Below are positions 1 through 10,659 of a stretch of DNA of 64,000 bases, one piece after another. The notes below the pieces were generated by a model. The model was not told the DNA's origin. It saw only the letters and a program-made list of their open reading frames with translations, and did not search any database. How positions within the stretch are numbered: the stretch's first letter is position 1; every line of letters starts with the position of its first letter. Made by a program: the position numbers and the translations under genes. The DNA is from Azomonas macrocytogenes (GTDB lineage Bacteria; Pseudomonadota; Gammaproteobacteria; Pseudomonadales; Pseudomonadaceae): the NCBI RefSeq assembly GCF_014191985.1, contig NZ_JACHXI010000008.1, positions 78,477 to 142,476 on the forward strand, read 5' to 3'.

Positions 1-2169
1 GCCCTCTTCCAGCTTCAGCGCGATAAGACCGACCGTACGCGGGCGGCTGAATTGCACCAATGGAGTCTTCTTGACTGTACCGTTAGCGGTAGCCATGAAG
101 ATATAGGCTCCCGTCGGTTCATCCTTGCCAGAGTCCTCGCCGTCTACCGCTTCATCGGTTTCGGCTTCATCCTCCGCTAACACCTCGTCAAACTCTTCCT
201 GCTCTGCCAGTTCATCCTCGTTGACTGGAACCTGTTGGCGGACGGCTTCCAGATCCACAGGCAGCATGGCGGTAATGTGTTCGCCTTCGGCCAACGGCAA
301 CAGATTGACCAACGGCCGGCCACGGGCCGCGCGGGAAGCTTCGGGAATTTCGTAGGTCTTCTTCCAGTACACCTTGCCAAGGCTGGAGAACAGCAGCAAC
401 GTGGTGTGACTGTTGGCAACCAGCAGATGCTCGATGTAATCCTCGTCCTTCACTCCGGAAGCGGAACGCCCGCGACCGCCGCGACGCTGAGCCTGGTAGG
501 CGCTAAGCGGCTGGCTCTTGGCATAGCCACCGTGGGAAATGGTGACCACGCGTTCTTCTTCGGTGATCAGATCGGCGATGGTCAGATCGACCTGGGAAGC
601 GACGATTTCAGTGCGTCGTACATCACCAAATTCCGCCTTGACCTTTTCCAGCTCTTCGCGAATGACTTCCATCAGCCGCTCGGGATTGGTAAGGATGCGG
701 ATCAGCTCGCCGATCTGGGCGAGGATTTCCTGATATTCAGCCAGCAGCTTCTCATGCTCGAGGCCAGTCAGGCGGTGTAGACGCAGATCCAGAATTGCCT
801 GCGCCTGCTCGGGCGAAAGATGGTATTTGCCATCGTGCAAGCCATAGCAAGGATCGAGCTCATCAGGACGACAGCTTTCCGCACCGGCCCGTTCGACCAT
901 CGCCATTACTGCGCTGGATTCCCAGGGCGTGGCGAGCAGACGTTCCTTGGCCTCTGCCGGTGTCGGTGAGGTCTTGATCAGTTCGATCACCGGATCGATA
1001 TTGGACAGGGCAACGGCCTGGCCTTCGAGAATATGCCCGCGTTCGCGGGCCTTGCGCAGCTCGTAGACAGTACGGCGGACCACTACTTCGCGGCGATGGC
1101 GGACGAAAGCTTCGAGCATTTCCTTGAGGTTGAGGATGCGCGGACGGCCGTCTACCAAGGCCACCATGTTGATGCCGAATACGCTCTGCAACTGGGTCTG
1201 GGCATAGAGGTTGTTGAGGATCACCTCCGGCACCTCGCCACGACGCAGTTCGATGACCACGCGCATACCGTCTTTGTCGGACTCATCGCGCAGCTCAGTG
1301 ATCCCCTCGATTTTCTTCTCTTTGACCAGCTCGGCGATTTTCTCGATCAGGCGCGCCTTGTTCAGCTGGTAAGGCAGTTCAGTCACGATGATCTGCTGCC
1401 GGCCACCGACCTTGTCGATATCCTCGACTTCGGCACGGGCACGCACATAGATGCGCCCACGACCGGTGCGGTAGGCCTCGATGATCCCGGCACGGCCATT
1501 GATGATGCCTGCAGTGGGAAAATCGGGACCGGGTATGTAGCGCATCAGGTCGTCGATGGAAAGCTCGCTGTCGTCCATCAGCGCCAGACAGGCGTCGATG
1601 ACCTCGCTCAGGTTATGCGGCGGGATGTTGGTGGCCATACCCACAGCGATACCACTGGAGCCGTTGACCAGCAGGTTGGGCACCCGGGTCGGCAGGACGG
1701 CGGGAATCTTCAGCGAGCCGTCGTAGTTGTCGACCCAGTCGACGGTTTCCTTGTCCAGGTCGGCGAGCAACTCGTGGGTCAGCTTGAACATACGCACTTC
1801 GGTGTAGCGCATGGCAGCAGCCGAATCGCCGTCCACCGAACCGAAATTACCCTGGCCGTTGACCAACATATAACGCAAGGAGAAAGGCTGGGCCATACGC
1901 ACGATGGTGTCGTACACCGCCGAATCACCGTGTGGGTGATATTTACCGATCACATCACCGACCACACGGGCGGATTTGAGGTAGGGCTTATTCCAGTCGT
2001 TACCCAGTTCGCTCATGGCATAGAGAACACGCCGATGCACAGGCTTGAGGCCATCGCGTACGTCTGGCAATGCCCGCCCGACAATCACGCTCATGGCATA
2101 GTCGAGGTATGACTGTTTCAGCTCATCTTCGATATTGACCGGGAGAATTTCTTTGGCCAGTTCGCCCAT
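1..2169 (-). CDS. gyrA: DNA gyrase subunit A (partial, C-terminal end beyond window)
   Basis: The minus-strand reading starts [20 protein letters not shown] and stays open to the left edge, giving about 723 codons of a protein usually near 900 residues in Pseudomonas. GyrA is the breakage-reunion subunit of the type II topoisomerase that introduces negative supercoils. The active-site Tyr lies in [11 protein letters not shown]. The quinolone-determining positions read [10 protein letters not shown], with Ser83 and Asp87, residues associated with a susceptible wild type; P. aeruginosa carries Thr at 83. Close to the window edge the C-terminal domain contains a long Glu/Asp-rich insertion (roughly residues 645-685), of the kind found in Pseudomonas GyrA. 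It is the only topoisomerase gene visible. Identification is certain; only the C-terminus is missing. Confidence 0.97.
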   Translation of the reverse strand, partial: MGELAKEILPVNIEDELKQSYLDYAMSVIVGRALPDVRDGLKPVHRRVLYAMSELGNDWNKPYLKSARVVGDVIGKYHPHGDSAVYDTIVRMAQPFSLRYMLVNGQGNFGSVDGDSAAAMRYTEVRMFKLTHELLADLDKETVDWVDNYDGSLKIPAVLPTRVPNLLVNGSSGIAVGMATNIPPHNLSEVIDACLALMDDSELSIDDLMRYIPGPDFPTAGIINGRAGIIEAYRTGRGRIYVRARAEVEDIDKVGGRQQIIVTELPYQLNKARLIEKIAELVKEKKIEGITELRDESDKDGMRVVIELRRGEVPEVILNNLYAQTQLQSVFGINMVALVDGRPRILNLKEMLEAFVRHRREVVVRRTVYELRKARERGHILEGQAVALSNIDPVIELIKTSPTPAEAKERLLATPWESSAVMAMVERAGAESCRPDELDPCYGLHDGKYHLSPEQAQAILDLRLHRLTGLEHEKLLAEYQEILAQIGELIRILTNPERLMEVIREELEKVKAEFGDVRRTEIVASQVDLTIADLITEEERVVTISHGGYAKSQPLSAYQAQRRGGRGRSASGVKDEDYIEHLLVANSHTTLLLFSSLGKVYWKKTYEIPEASRAARGRPLVNLLPLAEGEHITAMLPVDLEAVRQQVPVNEDELAEQEEFDEVLAEDEAETDEAVDGEDSGKDEPTGAYIFMATANGTVKKTPLVQFSRPRTVGLIALKLEEG

Positions 2170-2314
2170 GAAAGCCTGATTCCTTAATAGTCGGGGGTGT
2201 TGCAGAAAGCGCAAAATAGTAACACAAGGCCGCTAGTCGCTGGAGGCTCAAGACAGGCAGAGAGCAGATTTCGATAACCTCTTCAACCTCGAGCCTCCAG
2301 TGCTTTTCCAGCAA

Positions 2315-3391
2315 TCAATGCAAACGCTTGCGGCTCATCAGCTCGGTCATTTTTTCCGCATTCGGCCGCTCGACCACGCCCTTTTCGGTGACGATGGCAT
2401 CGATTAGGTCCGCCGGGGTGACATCGAAGACCGGGTTGAACACTTCGACCTCGGCGGCGAAACGCTGACCATTGAATTCCAGCAACTCCTGGCCGGCACG
2501 CTCTTCGATGGGGATATCGTCACCGTTTTCCAGGCCCATATCGATGGTCGAGCTTGGTGCCACCACCATGAAGCGCACCCCATGATGCATGGCAGTAACG
2601 GCCAATTGGTAAGTACCTATCTTGTTCGCCACGTCGCCATTGGCGGTTATACGGTCAGCGCCAACGATGACCCAGGTGATTGCCTTGGTCTTCATCAAAT
2701 GGGCAGCAGCGGAATCGGTGTTCAGGCTTACCGGGACACCTTCGCCAGCCAATTCCCAGGCAGTCAGGCGAGAGCCCTGCAACCATGGCCGGGTCTCGTC
2801 GGCATGCACCAGCTCCACCAATCCCTCCAGGTGGGCGGCGCGAATCACACCCAGCGCTGTGCCGAAGCCGCCGGTCGCCAAGGCGCCGGTATTGCAGTGA
2901 GTCAGCAGATTTTGCGGGGAAGCTTTGTGCTTGCGAATCAGCTCCACACCGAATTGAGCCATAGTCAGATTGGCTTCGCGGTCGGAATCATGGATCGCGA
3001 TCGCTTCAGCTTCGAGCACGGCCAAGGGATCTTCCCCAGGCTTGAGACGCCCGAGCCGCTCGCGCATGCGGTTCAATGCCCAGAACAAGTTCACTGCCGT
3101 GGGCCGGGAATCGGCCAAAGACTGGAAATCCGCCTCCAGCGCCTCACGCCAGTCGCCTCCTGCGGCCAGGCGAGCCTTCAACCCCAGGACCAGGCCATAG
3201 GCGGCACTGATACCGATGGCAGGCGCGCCACGGACCACCATCTGCCGGATGGCATCGGCAACGGCAACAGCAGAATCGCAGACCAGCCAGCACTCTTGCA
3301 TGGGTAATTTGCGCTGATCCAGCAAATGCAGCCCGCCATCCCGCCACTCGATGGATTTCACCTTCTCGGCAGCCAGCAAACGCTCGCGCAT
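2315..3391 (-). CDS. mtnA: methylthioribose-1-phosphate isomerase
   Basis: MtnA (358 aa) isomerises 5-methylthioribose-1-phosphate to methylthioribulose-1-phosphate in methionine salvage. The protein shows the family's active-site Cys in [14 protein letters not shown] and Asp in [19 protein letters not shown], and is full length. I start at the ATG ([12 protein letters not shown]) because GGGAAGG lies seven bases upstream; a GTG two codons earlier would give MTMRERL but is badly spaced from that site. The gene is divergent from mtaD across about 190 bp, the Pseudomonas arrangement. There, methylthioadenosine is first deaminated, then phosphorolysed by MtnP to feed MtnA. MtnB, MtnC and MtnD, which act next, are encoded far away at the right end of this window. 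Confidence 0.95.
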   Translation of the reverse strand: MRERLLAAEKVKSIEWRDGGLHLLDQRKLPMQECWLVCDSAVAVADAIRQMVVRGAPAIGISAAYGLVLGLKARLAAGGDWREALEADFQSLADSRPTAVNLFWALNRMRERLGRLKPGEDPLAVLEAEAIAIHDSDREANLTMAQFGVELIRKHKASPQNLLTHCNTGALATGGFGTALGVIRAAHLEGLVELVHADETRPWLQGSRLTAWELAGEGVPVSLNTDSAAAHLMKTKAITWVIVGADRITANGDVANKIGTYQLAVTAMHHGVRFMVVAPSSTIDMGLENGDDIPIEERAGQELLEFNGQRFAAEVEVFNPVFDVTPADLIDAIVTEKGVVERPNAEKMTELMSRKRLH

Positions 3392-3579
3392 CGTCACCCC
3401 TTCCCTACCCGTTACGGAATAAAAAGCTGGTCATTATACGCAAAATATACGAACTCAGTTCGCTCGAATTCCTGTCCGAAGAAAAAGCCCCTCGCCTCGT
3501 AAACCTGCGTCTTGTCGCGCTCCAAAAGCGTTGGCTTTGTTTTAGACTCCTCACTTTCCTTGAATCAGTGATCATCGCT

Positions 3580-4920
3580 ATGCCCAATACCCAACAGGAA
3601 CCTCTCGATCTTCTATTGCTGCCGACCTGGCTAGTACCAGTGGAGCCCTGCGGCGTAGTGTTGACAGAGCATGCCCTGGGCATCCGGGGCGGACGCATCG
3701 CCTTGATTGCGCCGCGGGCCGAGGCCTTGAAGCACACGGCGAAAGAAACCCGTGAATTGCCGGATATGCTGCTCGCACCCGGCCTGGTCAACGCCCATGG
3801 CCATGCGGCAATGACCCTGTTTCGCGGCTTGGCCGACGACCTGCCGCTGATGACTTGGCTGAAGGAGCATATCTGGCCGGCGGAAGCCAAATGGGTAAAC
3901 GAGGATTTCATCCGCGCCGGCACCGACCTGGCCATCGCCGAGCAACTGAAAAACGGCATTACCTGCTTCTCGGACATGTATTTCTTTCCACAGGTAGCCA
4001 GCCAGCGCATGCACGAAAGTGGTATTCGCGCACAGATCGCTATCCCGATCCTGGACTTTCCCATTCCGGGCGCCCACGACGCCGGCGAAGCTTTGCGCCA
4101 GGGGCTGCAGTTACATGACGATTTGAAGCAGCATCCGCGCCTGAACGTAGCTTTCGGGCCGCACGCCCCTTACACGGTCAGCGACGACAAGCTGGAAAGT
4201 ATCCGTGTACTGGCCGCCGAAACGGATGCCGGCATCCACATGCATGTGCATGAAACCGCCTTCGAAGTAGAAGAGGCTGTAAAGCAGCACGGAGAGCGTC
4301 CGCTGGCACGATTGGCGCGACTGCAGTTGCTTGGACCACGCTTTCAGGCCGTACACATGACGCAGATAAACGACGACGATCTTGCCCTGCTGGTCAAACA
4401 CAACTGCAGCGTGATCCATTGCCCCGAATCCAATCTGAAACTGGCCAGCGGCTTCTGTCCGGTCGAGCGGCTCTGGCAGGCAGGAGTCAACGTCGCGATC
4501 GGGACCGATGGCGCAGCCAGCAACAACGATCTGGATCTGCTTGGCGAAACTCGTACCGCAGCATTGTTGGCCAAAGCCGTAGCGGGTTCTGCTACAGCTC
4601 TGGACGCTCATCGGGCCTTGCGCATGGCCACCCTCAATGGCGCCCGCGCCCTGGGTCTGGACGATTGCATCGGCTCGCTCGAAGTGGGCAAGTCCGCCGA
4701 CCTGGCAGCCTTCGACCTGTCCGGCCTGGGCCAACAACCGGTCTACGATCCAGTCTCTCAGCTGATCTATGCCTGTACTCGCGACAGCGTCCGGCATGTC
4801 TGGGTCGCCGGCAAGCAACTACTGGACGCAGGCTGCCTGACTCGCATGGATGAACAGCAACTGAAGGCCTCGGCACGCGAATGGGGAATCAAAATCGCAG
4901 CTGCCGATAAAAAATCATAG
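3580..4920 (+). CDS. mtaD: 5-methylthioadenosine/S-adenosylhomocysteine deaminase
   Basis: A 446-aa amidohydrolase of the MtaD/TrzN type, beginning [17 protein letters not shown]. These zinc enzymes deaminate methylthioadenosine to methylthioinosine, the first step of salvage in Pseudomonas. The metal-binding pattern is visible: HGHAAM after strand one, then MHVHET, a conserved His in VHMTQ, and the metal Asp in [14 protein letters not shown]. The ATG is chosen over an in-frame GTG four codons upstream because MPNT matches the family N-terminus. It is divergent from mtnA, whose product acts two steps later. Substrate preference between methylthioadenosine and adenosylhomocysteine cannot be fixed from sequence; the mtnA neighbour favours the former. 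Confidence 0.9.
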   Translation: MPNTQQEPLDLLLLPTWLVPVEPCGVVLTEHALGIRGGRIALIAPRAEALKHTAKETRELPDMLLAPGLVNAHGHAAMTLFRGLADDLPLMTWLKEHIWPAEAKWVNEDFIRAGTDLAIAEQLKNGITCFSDMYFFPQVASQRMHESGIRAQIAIPILDFPIPGAHDAGEALRQGLQLHDDLKQHPRLNVAFGPHAPYTVSDDKLESIRVLAAETDAGIHMHVHETAFEVEEAVKQHGERPLARLARLQLLGPRFQAVHMTQINDDDLALLVKHNCSVIHCPESNLKLASGFCPVERLWQAGVNVAIGTDGAASNNDLDLLGETRTAALLAKAVAGSATALDAHRALRMATLNGARALGLDDCIGSLEVGKSADLAAFDLSGLGQQPVYDPVSQLIYACTRDSVRHVWVAGKQLLDAGCLTRMDEQQLKASAREWGIKIAAADKKS

Positions 4921-5041
4921 CGACAGGCAGATATTGTTGGAGCACCGGCCGGATACATCTGTCTACCGCTGAAAACCGGTGCTTTCTGTAATTGTCACTC
5001 AAACTTGCGCCAATTCAACGCATCCTCAAACGGACCAGATC

Positions 5042-5740
5042 ATGAGCAACGTCGACCACGCCGAAATCGCCAAATTCGAGGCCCTCGCCCATAAATGGTG
5101 GGACCAGGAAAGCGAATTCAGAACCCTGCACGAAATCAACCCGTTACGCGTCAACTGGATCGACGAGCATATCGCCCTGGCCGGAAAGAAGGTTCTCGAT
5201 GTCGGCTGTGGTGGTGGCATTCTCAGTGAAGCCATGGCTCGGCGTGGTGCCAACGTGACGGGTATCGACATGGGCGAAGCCCCGCTTTCCGTGGCTCGCC
5301 TGCACCAACTGGAATCAGGTCTGGAAGTGGATTATCGTCAGGTTACCGCCGAAGCGCTGGCCGATGAGATGCCAGGCGAGTTCGATGTGGTCACCTGCAT
5401 GGAAATGCTTGAGCATGTACCTGACCCCGCTTCGGTAATCCGTGCCTGCCACAAGCTGACCAAACCCGGTGGCCAGGTATTTTTTTCCACCATCAATCGC
5501 AATCCGAAATCCTATTTGTTTGCTATCGTCGGCGCCGAGTACATTCTCAAACTGCTCCCACGCGGAACCCATGACTTCAAGAAGTTCATTCGTCCTTCCG
5601 AACTCGGCACCTGGTGCCGCGAATCCGGCCTGGAGATCAAGAACATTACCGGTCTCACTTACAATCCGCTGACTCGACACTACAAACTGGAAGCGGATGT
5701 CGACGTCAACTACATGATCCAGACCAGCAAGGAGATCTGA
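5042..5740 (+). CDS. ubiG: ubiquinone biosynthesis O-methyltransferase
   Basis: UbiG (232 aa) is the SAM-dependent methyltransferase that carries out both O-methylations of ubiquinone biosynthesis. The start [21 protein letters not shown] is the family N-terminus. SAM motif I is VLDVGCGGG (about residues 51-59), followed by the acidic end of strand two in VTGIDMG, and the C-terminal [11 protein letters not shown] block is typical. The stop codon overlaps the start of mupP by one base (the A of TGATG), so the two are probably translationally coupled. ubiG-mupP-yciK is a conserved Pseudomonas gene order. Confidence 0.96.
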   Translation: MSNVDHAEIAKFEALAHKWWDQESEFRTLHEINPLRVNWIDEHIALAGKKVLDVGCGGGILSEAMARRGANVTGIDMGEAPLSVARLHQLESGLEVDYRQVTAEALADEMPGEFDVVTCMEMLEHVPDPASVIRACHKLTKPGGQVFFSTINRNPKSYLFAIVGAEYILKLLPRGTHDFKKFIRPSELGTWCRESGLEIKNITGLTYNPLTRHYKLEADVDVNYMIQTSKEI

Positions 5741-6411
5741 TGCGTCTGCGCGCAGTTCTTTTTGATATGGACGGTACCCTGCTGGATACCGCTCCGGATT
5801 TCGTCGCGGTGATTCAAGCCATGCGCCAGGCCAGAAACCTTCCAGCGCTGGCCGAGCAGCAGGTCCGCGCCGTGGTATCGGGTGGTGCGCGGGCAATGGT
5901 GTTGGGCGCCTTCGATACCGATCCGCTATCCGCGCAATTCGAGACACTGCGCCTGGAATTCCTTGAGCGCTATTCGCAGCACTGTGCCGTCAAAAGCCGC
6001 CTGTTCGAAGGCATGGAGCAACTGCTGCGGGATATCGAGCACGCCAGCTTGCGCTGGGGTGTCGTGACCAACAAACCTGTCCGCTTTGCCGAACCGATCA
6101 TGCAACAGCTTGGCCTGGCCTCGCGCTCGGCAGTCCTGATCTGCCCGGACCATGTGAGTAAGAGCAAACCAGATCCGGAGCCGGTGCTGCTGGCGTGCAG
6201 CCAACTTGGCCTGGACCCGGCTACGGTCCTGTTCGTCGGTGACGATCTGCGAGATGTCGAATCCGGTCGCGCAGCCGGCTGCAAAACAGCTGCGGTCCGC
6301 TATGGCTACATCCACCCGGAGGACAACCCCAACCACTGGGGTGCGGACATAGTGGTAGACCACCCCATGCAATTACGCGAAGTGCTTGACCAGGCATTGT
6401 GCAGCTGCTGA
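5740..6411 (+). CDS. mupP: N-acetylmuramic acid 6-phosphate phosphatase (HAD family)
   Basis: A 223-aa HAD-superfamily phosphatase, often mis-annotated as phosphoglycolate phosphatase (Gph). Motif I is [10 protein letters not shown] (both catalytic Asp present), motif II Thr lies in WGVVTNKP, motif III Lys in KSKPDPEP, and motif IV is [12 protein letters not shown]. In Pseudomonas, the gene directly after ubiG encodes MupP, which dephosphorylates MurNAc-6-P in the AmgK/MurU cell-wall recycling route; I take the function from that position and the sequence class. The start overlaps the ubiG stop. A generic Gph role cannot be excluded by sequence alone. Confidence 0.86.
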   Translation: MRLRAVLFDMDGTLLDTAPDFVAVIQAMRQARNLPALAEQQVRAVVSGGARAMVLGAFDTDPLSAQFETLRLEFLERYSQHCAVKSRLFEGMEQLLRDIEHASLRWGVVTNKPVRFAEPIMQQLGLASRSAVLICPDHVSKSKPDPEPVLLACSQLGLDPATVLFVGDDLRDVESGRAAGCKTAAVRYGYIHPEDNPNHWGADIVVDHPMQLREVLDQALCSC

Positions 6412-6463
6412 AAAAGCTTCAAGCCCTGACCGGCTTTGCCTGCCAGCTTCAAAAGGAGCCATC

Positions 6464-7204
6464 ATGTTTGACTACACCGCCCCGCCCAACCTTTTGCAGA
6501 ACCGGATCATCCTGGTCACTGGTGCTGGACGCGGTATCGGGGCTGCGGCGGCCAAGGCCTATGCCGCCCATGGAGCGACAGTCCTGTTGCTAGGCAAGAC
6601 CGAAGAAAACCTTAATCGTATTTATGACCAGATCGAAGCAGCAGGTTATCCGCAGCCTGCAGTGATTCCTTTCGATCTCGAAACAGCCCGACCAGAGCAA
6701 TACATCGAATTAGCTGACACGCTGGGAAAGAACTTCGGTCGACTTGACGGCCTGTTGCACAACGCTTCGATCCTGGGGCCGCGTACCGCATTGGAGCAGG
6801 TCAGCGGAGAAAGCTTCATGCAGGTCATGCAGATCAACGTGAATGCCATGTTCATGCTAACCAGCAACCTGCTGCCCTTGCTGAAGCAGTCTACCGATGC
6901 TTCAGTGATTTTTACATCGAGCAGCGTCGGCCGCAAAGGCCGGGCCTATTGGGGACCTTATGCAGTATCCAAGTTTGCCACTGAAGGCTTGATGCAAACC
7001 CTCGCCGACGAAGTCGAAAACGTCTCGTCCATACGAGCGAACAGCATAAATCCAGGTGCTACCCGTACGCAGATGCGCGCCCAAGCCTATCCTGGCGAAG
7101 ATCCCGACTCCAAGCCGTGCCCCGCCGACATCATGCCGGTCTATCTTTATCTGATGGGCTCCGACAGCACAGGTGTTACCGGTCAGGCGCTGAATGCGCA
7201 GTAG
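6464..7204 (+). CDS. short-chain dehydrogenase, YciK family
   Basis: A 246-aa classical SDR oxidoreductase that starts MFDYTAPPNLLQNRIILVTG, eight bases behind AGGAG. The Rossmann motif is TGAGRGIG, the active-site Ser sits in FTSSSVG and the Tyr/Lys pair in YWGPYAVSKFA; NNAG is replaced by HNAS (LLHNASILGPR), as is usual in YciK. The physiological substrate is not established for this family. It follows mupP after about 50 bp and is probably co-transcribed with ubiG-mupP. Confidence 0.88.
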   Translation: MFDYTAPPNLLQNRIILVTGAGRGIGAAAAKAYAAHGATVLLLGKTEENLNRIYDQIEAAGYPQPAVIPFDLETARPEQYIELADTLGKNFGRLDGLLHNASILGPRTALEQVSGESFMQVMQINVNAMFMLTSNLLPLLKQSTDASVIFTSSSVGRKGRAYWGPYAVSKFATEGLMQTLADEVENVSSIRANSINPGATRTQMRAQAYPGEDPDSKPCPADIMPVYLYLMGSDSTGVTGQALNAQ

Positions 7205-7404
7205 GCACTGACAATAGAAAATTGCCAGCAAACCCATCGAAAAAACAACAGCAAAGTGCCATCATACCGGCAGAGATGCTCTAGCAACAGCATATTCAAA
7301 GTCATTGAATCAGTGCAATGCCATGATTAAAAAGGACTTTTAAATACATGGCAAAAATCCTGCTTAACACAGGATCAGCATATTCATGTGTTCAAGGAAT
7401 GGGC

Positions 7405-8340
7405 ATGCAAAAGCTACCGCCAATCAGCAATATTATCGATTTCGATACCAGCAGACTCCCACAGCTGGAAGTTACTCGTCAGCGCAACCAGGTGCAGCCG
7501 GTCAAGAACAACATAGCGGACCTCCACCGGCAACTGGTGCTACAACTACAGACCAGCCTGGAAGCCGATCGGCTGTTGAGCATGTTCTTCGATACTGTGC
7601 GTGGCTCAATACCTGTGCGCGGACTGAATTACCAGCATGCTAGCACTGACCTACATCTGGAACTGGGCGAAAACGCTATCCACTCCATGCACTACCGCCT
7701 GAATCACCAGGGAGAAAACCTGGGGGAGCTGATTCTCCGGTCCGATTGCCATTTCGACGAATCCCAACTCACACAACTGGAAGCGCTGCTACCCTGCCTG
7801 TTGTTTCCGCTACGCAATGCCCTGCTCTACCGTAGCGTGATTCTGGATGCCCTGCGCGATCCGCTGACAGGGGCCGCTAACCGGGTGGCAATGGACCAAA
7901 CCCTATCCCGCGAGATAGAAATGGCTCGGCGCCGTGGCGGCCTGCCATTTTCACTACTCATGCTGGATCTAGATCATTTCAAAAGCATTAATGATCGCCA
8001 TGGCCACCAAGGCGGGGACGAAGTACTGAAAGCAGTAGTTGCATGCCTTAAGTTACAGTTGCGCAATATGGATATGTTGTTCCGTTTCGGCGGTGAGGAA
8101 TTTCTCGTATTACTATCGAATACGCCGCTCGAAGCAGCCGGGATCGTAGGCAACCGTCTGTGTGAAGCCGTGGAAACACTGCCTTTCGTTTATAAAGGCG
8201 AAGCAGTACCGGTTTCCATCAGTATCGGATGTGCCACTTACCGTTTTCCGGAAAGTCTGGACGACCTATTGCGTCGTGCTGATGACGCGCTTTATCAAGC
8301 CAAGCGCAACGGCCGCAACCAATTGCGCATGGCGATCTAA
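7405..8340 (+). CDS. GGDEF-domain diguanylate cyclase
   Basis: Predicted to make cyclic di-GMP from GTP. The C-terminal half (about 160 residues) carries the catalytic loop RFGGEEFLV. An RxxD inhibitory site (RNMD) lies exactly five residues upstream, so product inhibition is expected. The N-terminal 150 residues (from MQKLPPISNIIDFD) show no membrane segment and resemble a small GAF-like sensor, though I cannot name it. I place the start at this ATG because AAGGA precedes it by about seven bases; an upstream in-frame ATG at 7348 would add 19 residues and has a more distant AAGGA. Its stop directly abuts the stop of the convergent rluB with no spacer. Confidence 0.9.
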   Translation: MQKLPPISNIIDFDTSRLPQLEVTRQRNQVQPVKNNIADLHRQLVLQLQTSLEADRLLSMFFDTVRGSIPVRGLNYQHASTDLHLELGENAIHSMHYRLNHQGENLGELILRSDCHFDESQLTQLEALLPCLLFPLRNALLYRSVILDALRDPLTGAANRVAMDQTLSREIEMARRRGGLPFSLLMLDLDHFKSINDRHGHQGGDEVLKAVVACLKLQLRNMDMLFRFGGEEFLVLLSNTPLEAAGIVGNRLCEAVETLPFVYKGEAVPVSISIGCATYRFPESLDDLLRRADDALYQAKRNGRNQLRMAI

Positions 8341-9468
8341 TCAACGATCACGCTTGAAGCCCGGCCGCTGACCATCTCCTGTCGGCAAAGAACGGCGCTT
8401 GGCTGGCGCACTGAGCTCTCCAGCCGGCTTGCGTAACTCGTCCGCTTCCCGTTTTTTTTCTGGTTTGCGCTCCGATTTCGAACGCTCGGCCAAAGGTGCA
8501 TCTCTACGTTCGCTGGCAGGCCTGGGCTTACGTATCGGCTTATCGGCAGACTTCGGGTGATTCGTCACATCCGCTTCATGAGCAGGGCGCAAGACACGCT
8601 GCCGCTCGCTACGCGGCAATGGTTTGGCCGCCTTGCGCTGCATGCGGTCCAACTTGTCGCGTATTTTGGTTTTCATCTCGGGAAGCGGAATCGCTGCCAA
8701 CCCTACTTCCTGGCTCAGGATATCCACTTCAGCCTGATTCATTTCCCGCCAGCGTCCCATTGGCAGATCCGATGTAAGAAAGACCGGTCCGAAGCGAACG
8801 CGCTTCAAGCGGCTGACCACTACACCCTGGGACTCCCATAGCCGCCGCACTTCACGATTACGTCCTTCCATCACCACACAGTGAAACCAGTGGTTGAAGC
8901 CTTCGCCGCCTGGTGCTACCTGAATATCGGTAAAACGTGCCGGACCATCTTCCAGCATGACGCCGGCCTTGAGGCGTTCAAGCATCTCTTCGTCGACTTC
9001 GCCACGTACGCGCACCGCATATTCGCGATCCATCTCGTAGGATGGGTGCATCAAGCGATTGGCCAGTTCGCCGTCGGTAGTAAAGAGCAAAAGCCCTGTC
9101 GTGTTGATATCCAGCCGACCAATATTGATCCAGCGTCCTTCGCGTGGGTTTGGCAAGCGCTCGAAGATCGTGGGTCGCCCTTCTGGATCATCGCGAGTAC
9201 AGATTTCACCTTCGGGCTTGTTGTAGATCAGCACACGGCGCACAATCCTGGCAGCGTCCTCGCGACGAACCAGCTTGTCGTCAACCACGATGGCATCGTC
9301 CGGTTCGACACGCTGACCAAGCGTGGCAACCTTGCCGTTGACCTTGACTCGTCCCTTGGCAATCCAGCCTTCTACGTCGCGTCGCGACCCCATGCCCTGG
9401 CGGGCAAGGACTTTCTGTAACTTTTCGCCGCGCGGCGGCTGTTCCTGGCACTCGGTCGTTTCGGTCAT
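8341..9468 (-). CDS. rluB: 23S rRNA pseudouridine(2605) synthase
   Basis: RluB (375 aa) makes pseudouridine in 23S rRNA. An N-terminal S4 RNA-binding domain (KLQKVLARQGMGSRR, about residues 15-75) is followed by the RsuA/RluB catalytic domain with the active-site Asp in GRLDINTTGLLLFTTDG. The last 120 residues are a Lys/Arg/Pro-rich basic tail, typical of Pseudomonas RluB and probably disordered. The ATG giving MTETTECQEQ has GGGAGGT six bases upstream and is preferred to a start 19 codons earlier. The gene converges on the GGDEF gene with adjoining stop codons. Confidence 0.93.
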   Translation of the reverse strand: MTETTECQEQPPRGEKLQKVLARQGMGSRRDVEGWIAKGRVKVNGKVATLGQRVEPDDAIVVDDKLVRREDAARIVRRVLIYNKPEGEICTRDDPEGRPTIFERLPNPREGRWINIGRLDINTTGLLLFTTDGELANRLMHPSYEMDREYAVRVRGEVDEEMLERLKAGVMLEDGPARFTDIQVAPGGEGFNHWFHCVVMEGRNREVRRLWESQGVVVSRLKRVRFGPVFLTSDLPMGRWREMNQAEVDILSQEVGLAAIPLPEMKTKIRDKLDRMQRKAAKPLPRSERQRVLRPAHEADVTNHPKSADKPIRKPRPASERRDAPLAERSKSERKPEKKREADELRKPAGELSAPAKRRSLPTGDGQRPGFKRDR

Positions 9469-9684
9469 ACGGGCACCTCCCGGTGTGCGATTAGGCATGA
9501 AAGGGCGCGCATGATACGCCGCCAATCAGTGTGACGCACGAAGACAAATCCGGATTTTCAGCAGAAAAAAGCACAATCCATCGGCCAGTCGGCCAGATGA
9601 TGCTCGACCTGAAGCAGGCTTGCCCATTCAGGTTTCACGAATGGAGCGATCTTTCGCTCCGCAGCCACGGCAGATGCTCGCGTC

Positions 9685-10398
9685 TTAAGGGCACCAGTAA
9701 ATTTCCAGTGGATAGTTCAGAAATGCCCGGATGGGCATCTGCAAGGGATTAGCCCGCAACGCCTGGTTCAATGCCTTGAGCTTGCCCTGGCCATGAATGG
9801 CCAGGCACTGCAAACGTGCCGACGCCAACAGAGGATAAGTCATGCTGATACGCTGCCGCGGCTCGACAGGTGCCACCATTGGCATGCACAAGTCGGGACA
9901 ATCAGGATCAAGTGCTTGTTCCAGAAGAGCATTACCGGGAAAAAGCGAAGCGGTATGACCATCCTCCCCCATACCCAACACCAGCACATCGATGGGGCGC
10001 TTGAGCACTGAAACCGCTTGCCCAGCCTGTTTTGCCGCCGCTTCCAGGCTACTTGCCGGATAATACAGGCTGACGAATTCCGCCTTGGCCGCTTCGTTGC
10101 GCAGTAGATGGCGACGCAACAGATTTTCGTTACTGTCGTCGTGATCGACTGGTACCCAGCGTTCGTCCACCAGACTGATCTTTACCCTGCTCCAGTCGAG
10201 CGGACGGATGGAAAGCGCTTCGAAAAAAGGCACGGGGCTACGTCCACCGGATACCAGCAGACTGGCAACGCCCTCTGTCTGCACGGCAAAATCCAAGGCT
10301 TCAGCCACAGTACTGGCCAAGGCTTCGGCCAGCCGGCTGGTATCAGCCAGGCTATGAGCCATCACCCCAGTGGGCAGATCCAGATCAGAGATCGCCAT
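9685..10398 (-). CDS. pgl: 6-phosphogluconolactonase
   Basis: Pgl/DevB (237 aa) hydrolyses 6-phosphogluconolactone to 6-phosphogluconate, the substrate of Edd. Family blocks are clear: LLVSGGRSPVPFFEAL near residue 50, SLVDERWVP near 80 and VLVLGMGEDGHTASLFPG near 130. ATG is placed at MAISDLDLP, seven bases behind GGGAGG; an in-frame GTG lies six codons upstream. In most pseudomonads pgl is sandwiched between zwf and eda. Here neither is adjacent; pgl instead lies some 260 bp downstream of glk in the same direction. Confidence 0.93.
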   Translation of the reverse strand: MAISDLDLPTGVMAHSLADTSRLAEALASTVAEALDFAVQTEGVASLLVSGGRSPVPFFEALSIRPLDWSRVKISLVDERWVPVDHDDSNENLLRRHLLRNEAAKAEFVSLYYPASSLEAAAKQAGQAVSVLKRPIDVLVLGMGEDGHTASLFPGNALLEQALDPDCPDLCMPMVAPVEPRQRISMTYPLLASARLQCLAIHGQGKLKALNQALRANPLQMPIRAFLNYPLEIYWCP

Positions 10399-10659
10399 AC
10401 CATGACCTCCCGTCACAAGTAATCAAAATAATGGAAACCATTGGTCTCCAGGAACCAGTCCGTTCGGGCCGCACAAGGAACCTTCGCATCGGTAGAAATT
10501 CGTGGCTAGAAAACTCAGGCGTTCGAGAAAACATCCACAGACACTCTCACTATCCTTATCGTCTTGCTCATGCAAGAATTTTACTCGATCCAGCCAGAGT
10601 GACATCGAAGCGGGATTTCGACCACCCGGTAGCGGTACTGTTCCTCAAAGTTTTTGGTT

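Noticed and set aside
1033..2112. 359-codon plus-strand open frame
   Set aside because: It is wholly antisense to gyrA, whose active-site and QRDR motifs are intact; the translation has no family resemblance and is a codon-bias shadow.
10423..10605. 60-codon frame between pgl and glk, possible zwf or eda remnant
   Set aside because: The translation shows no resemblance to Zwf or Eda motifs and has no start context.
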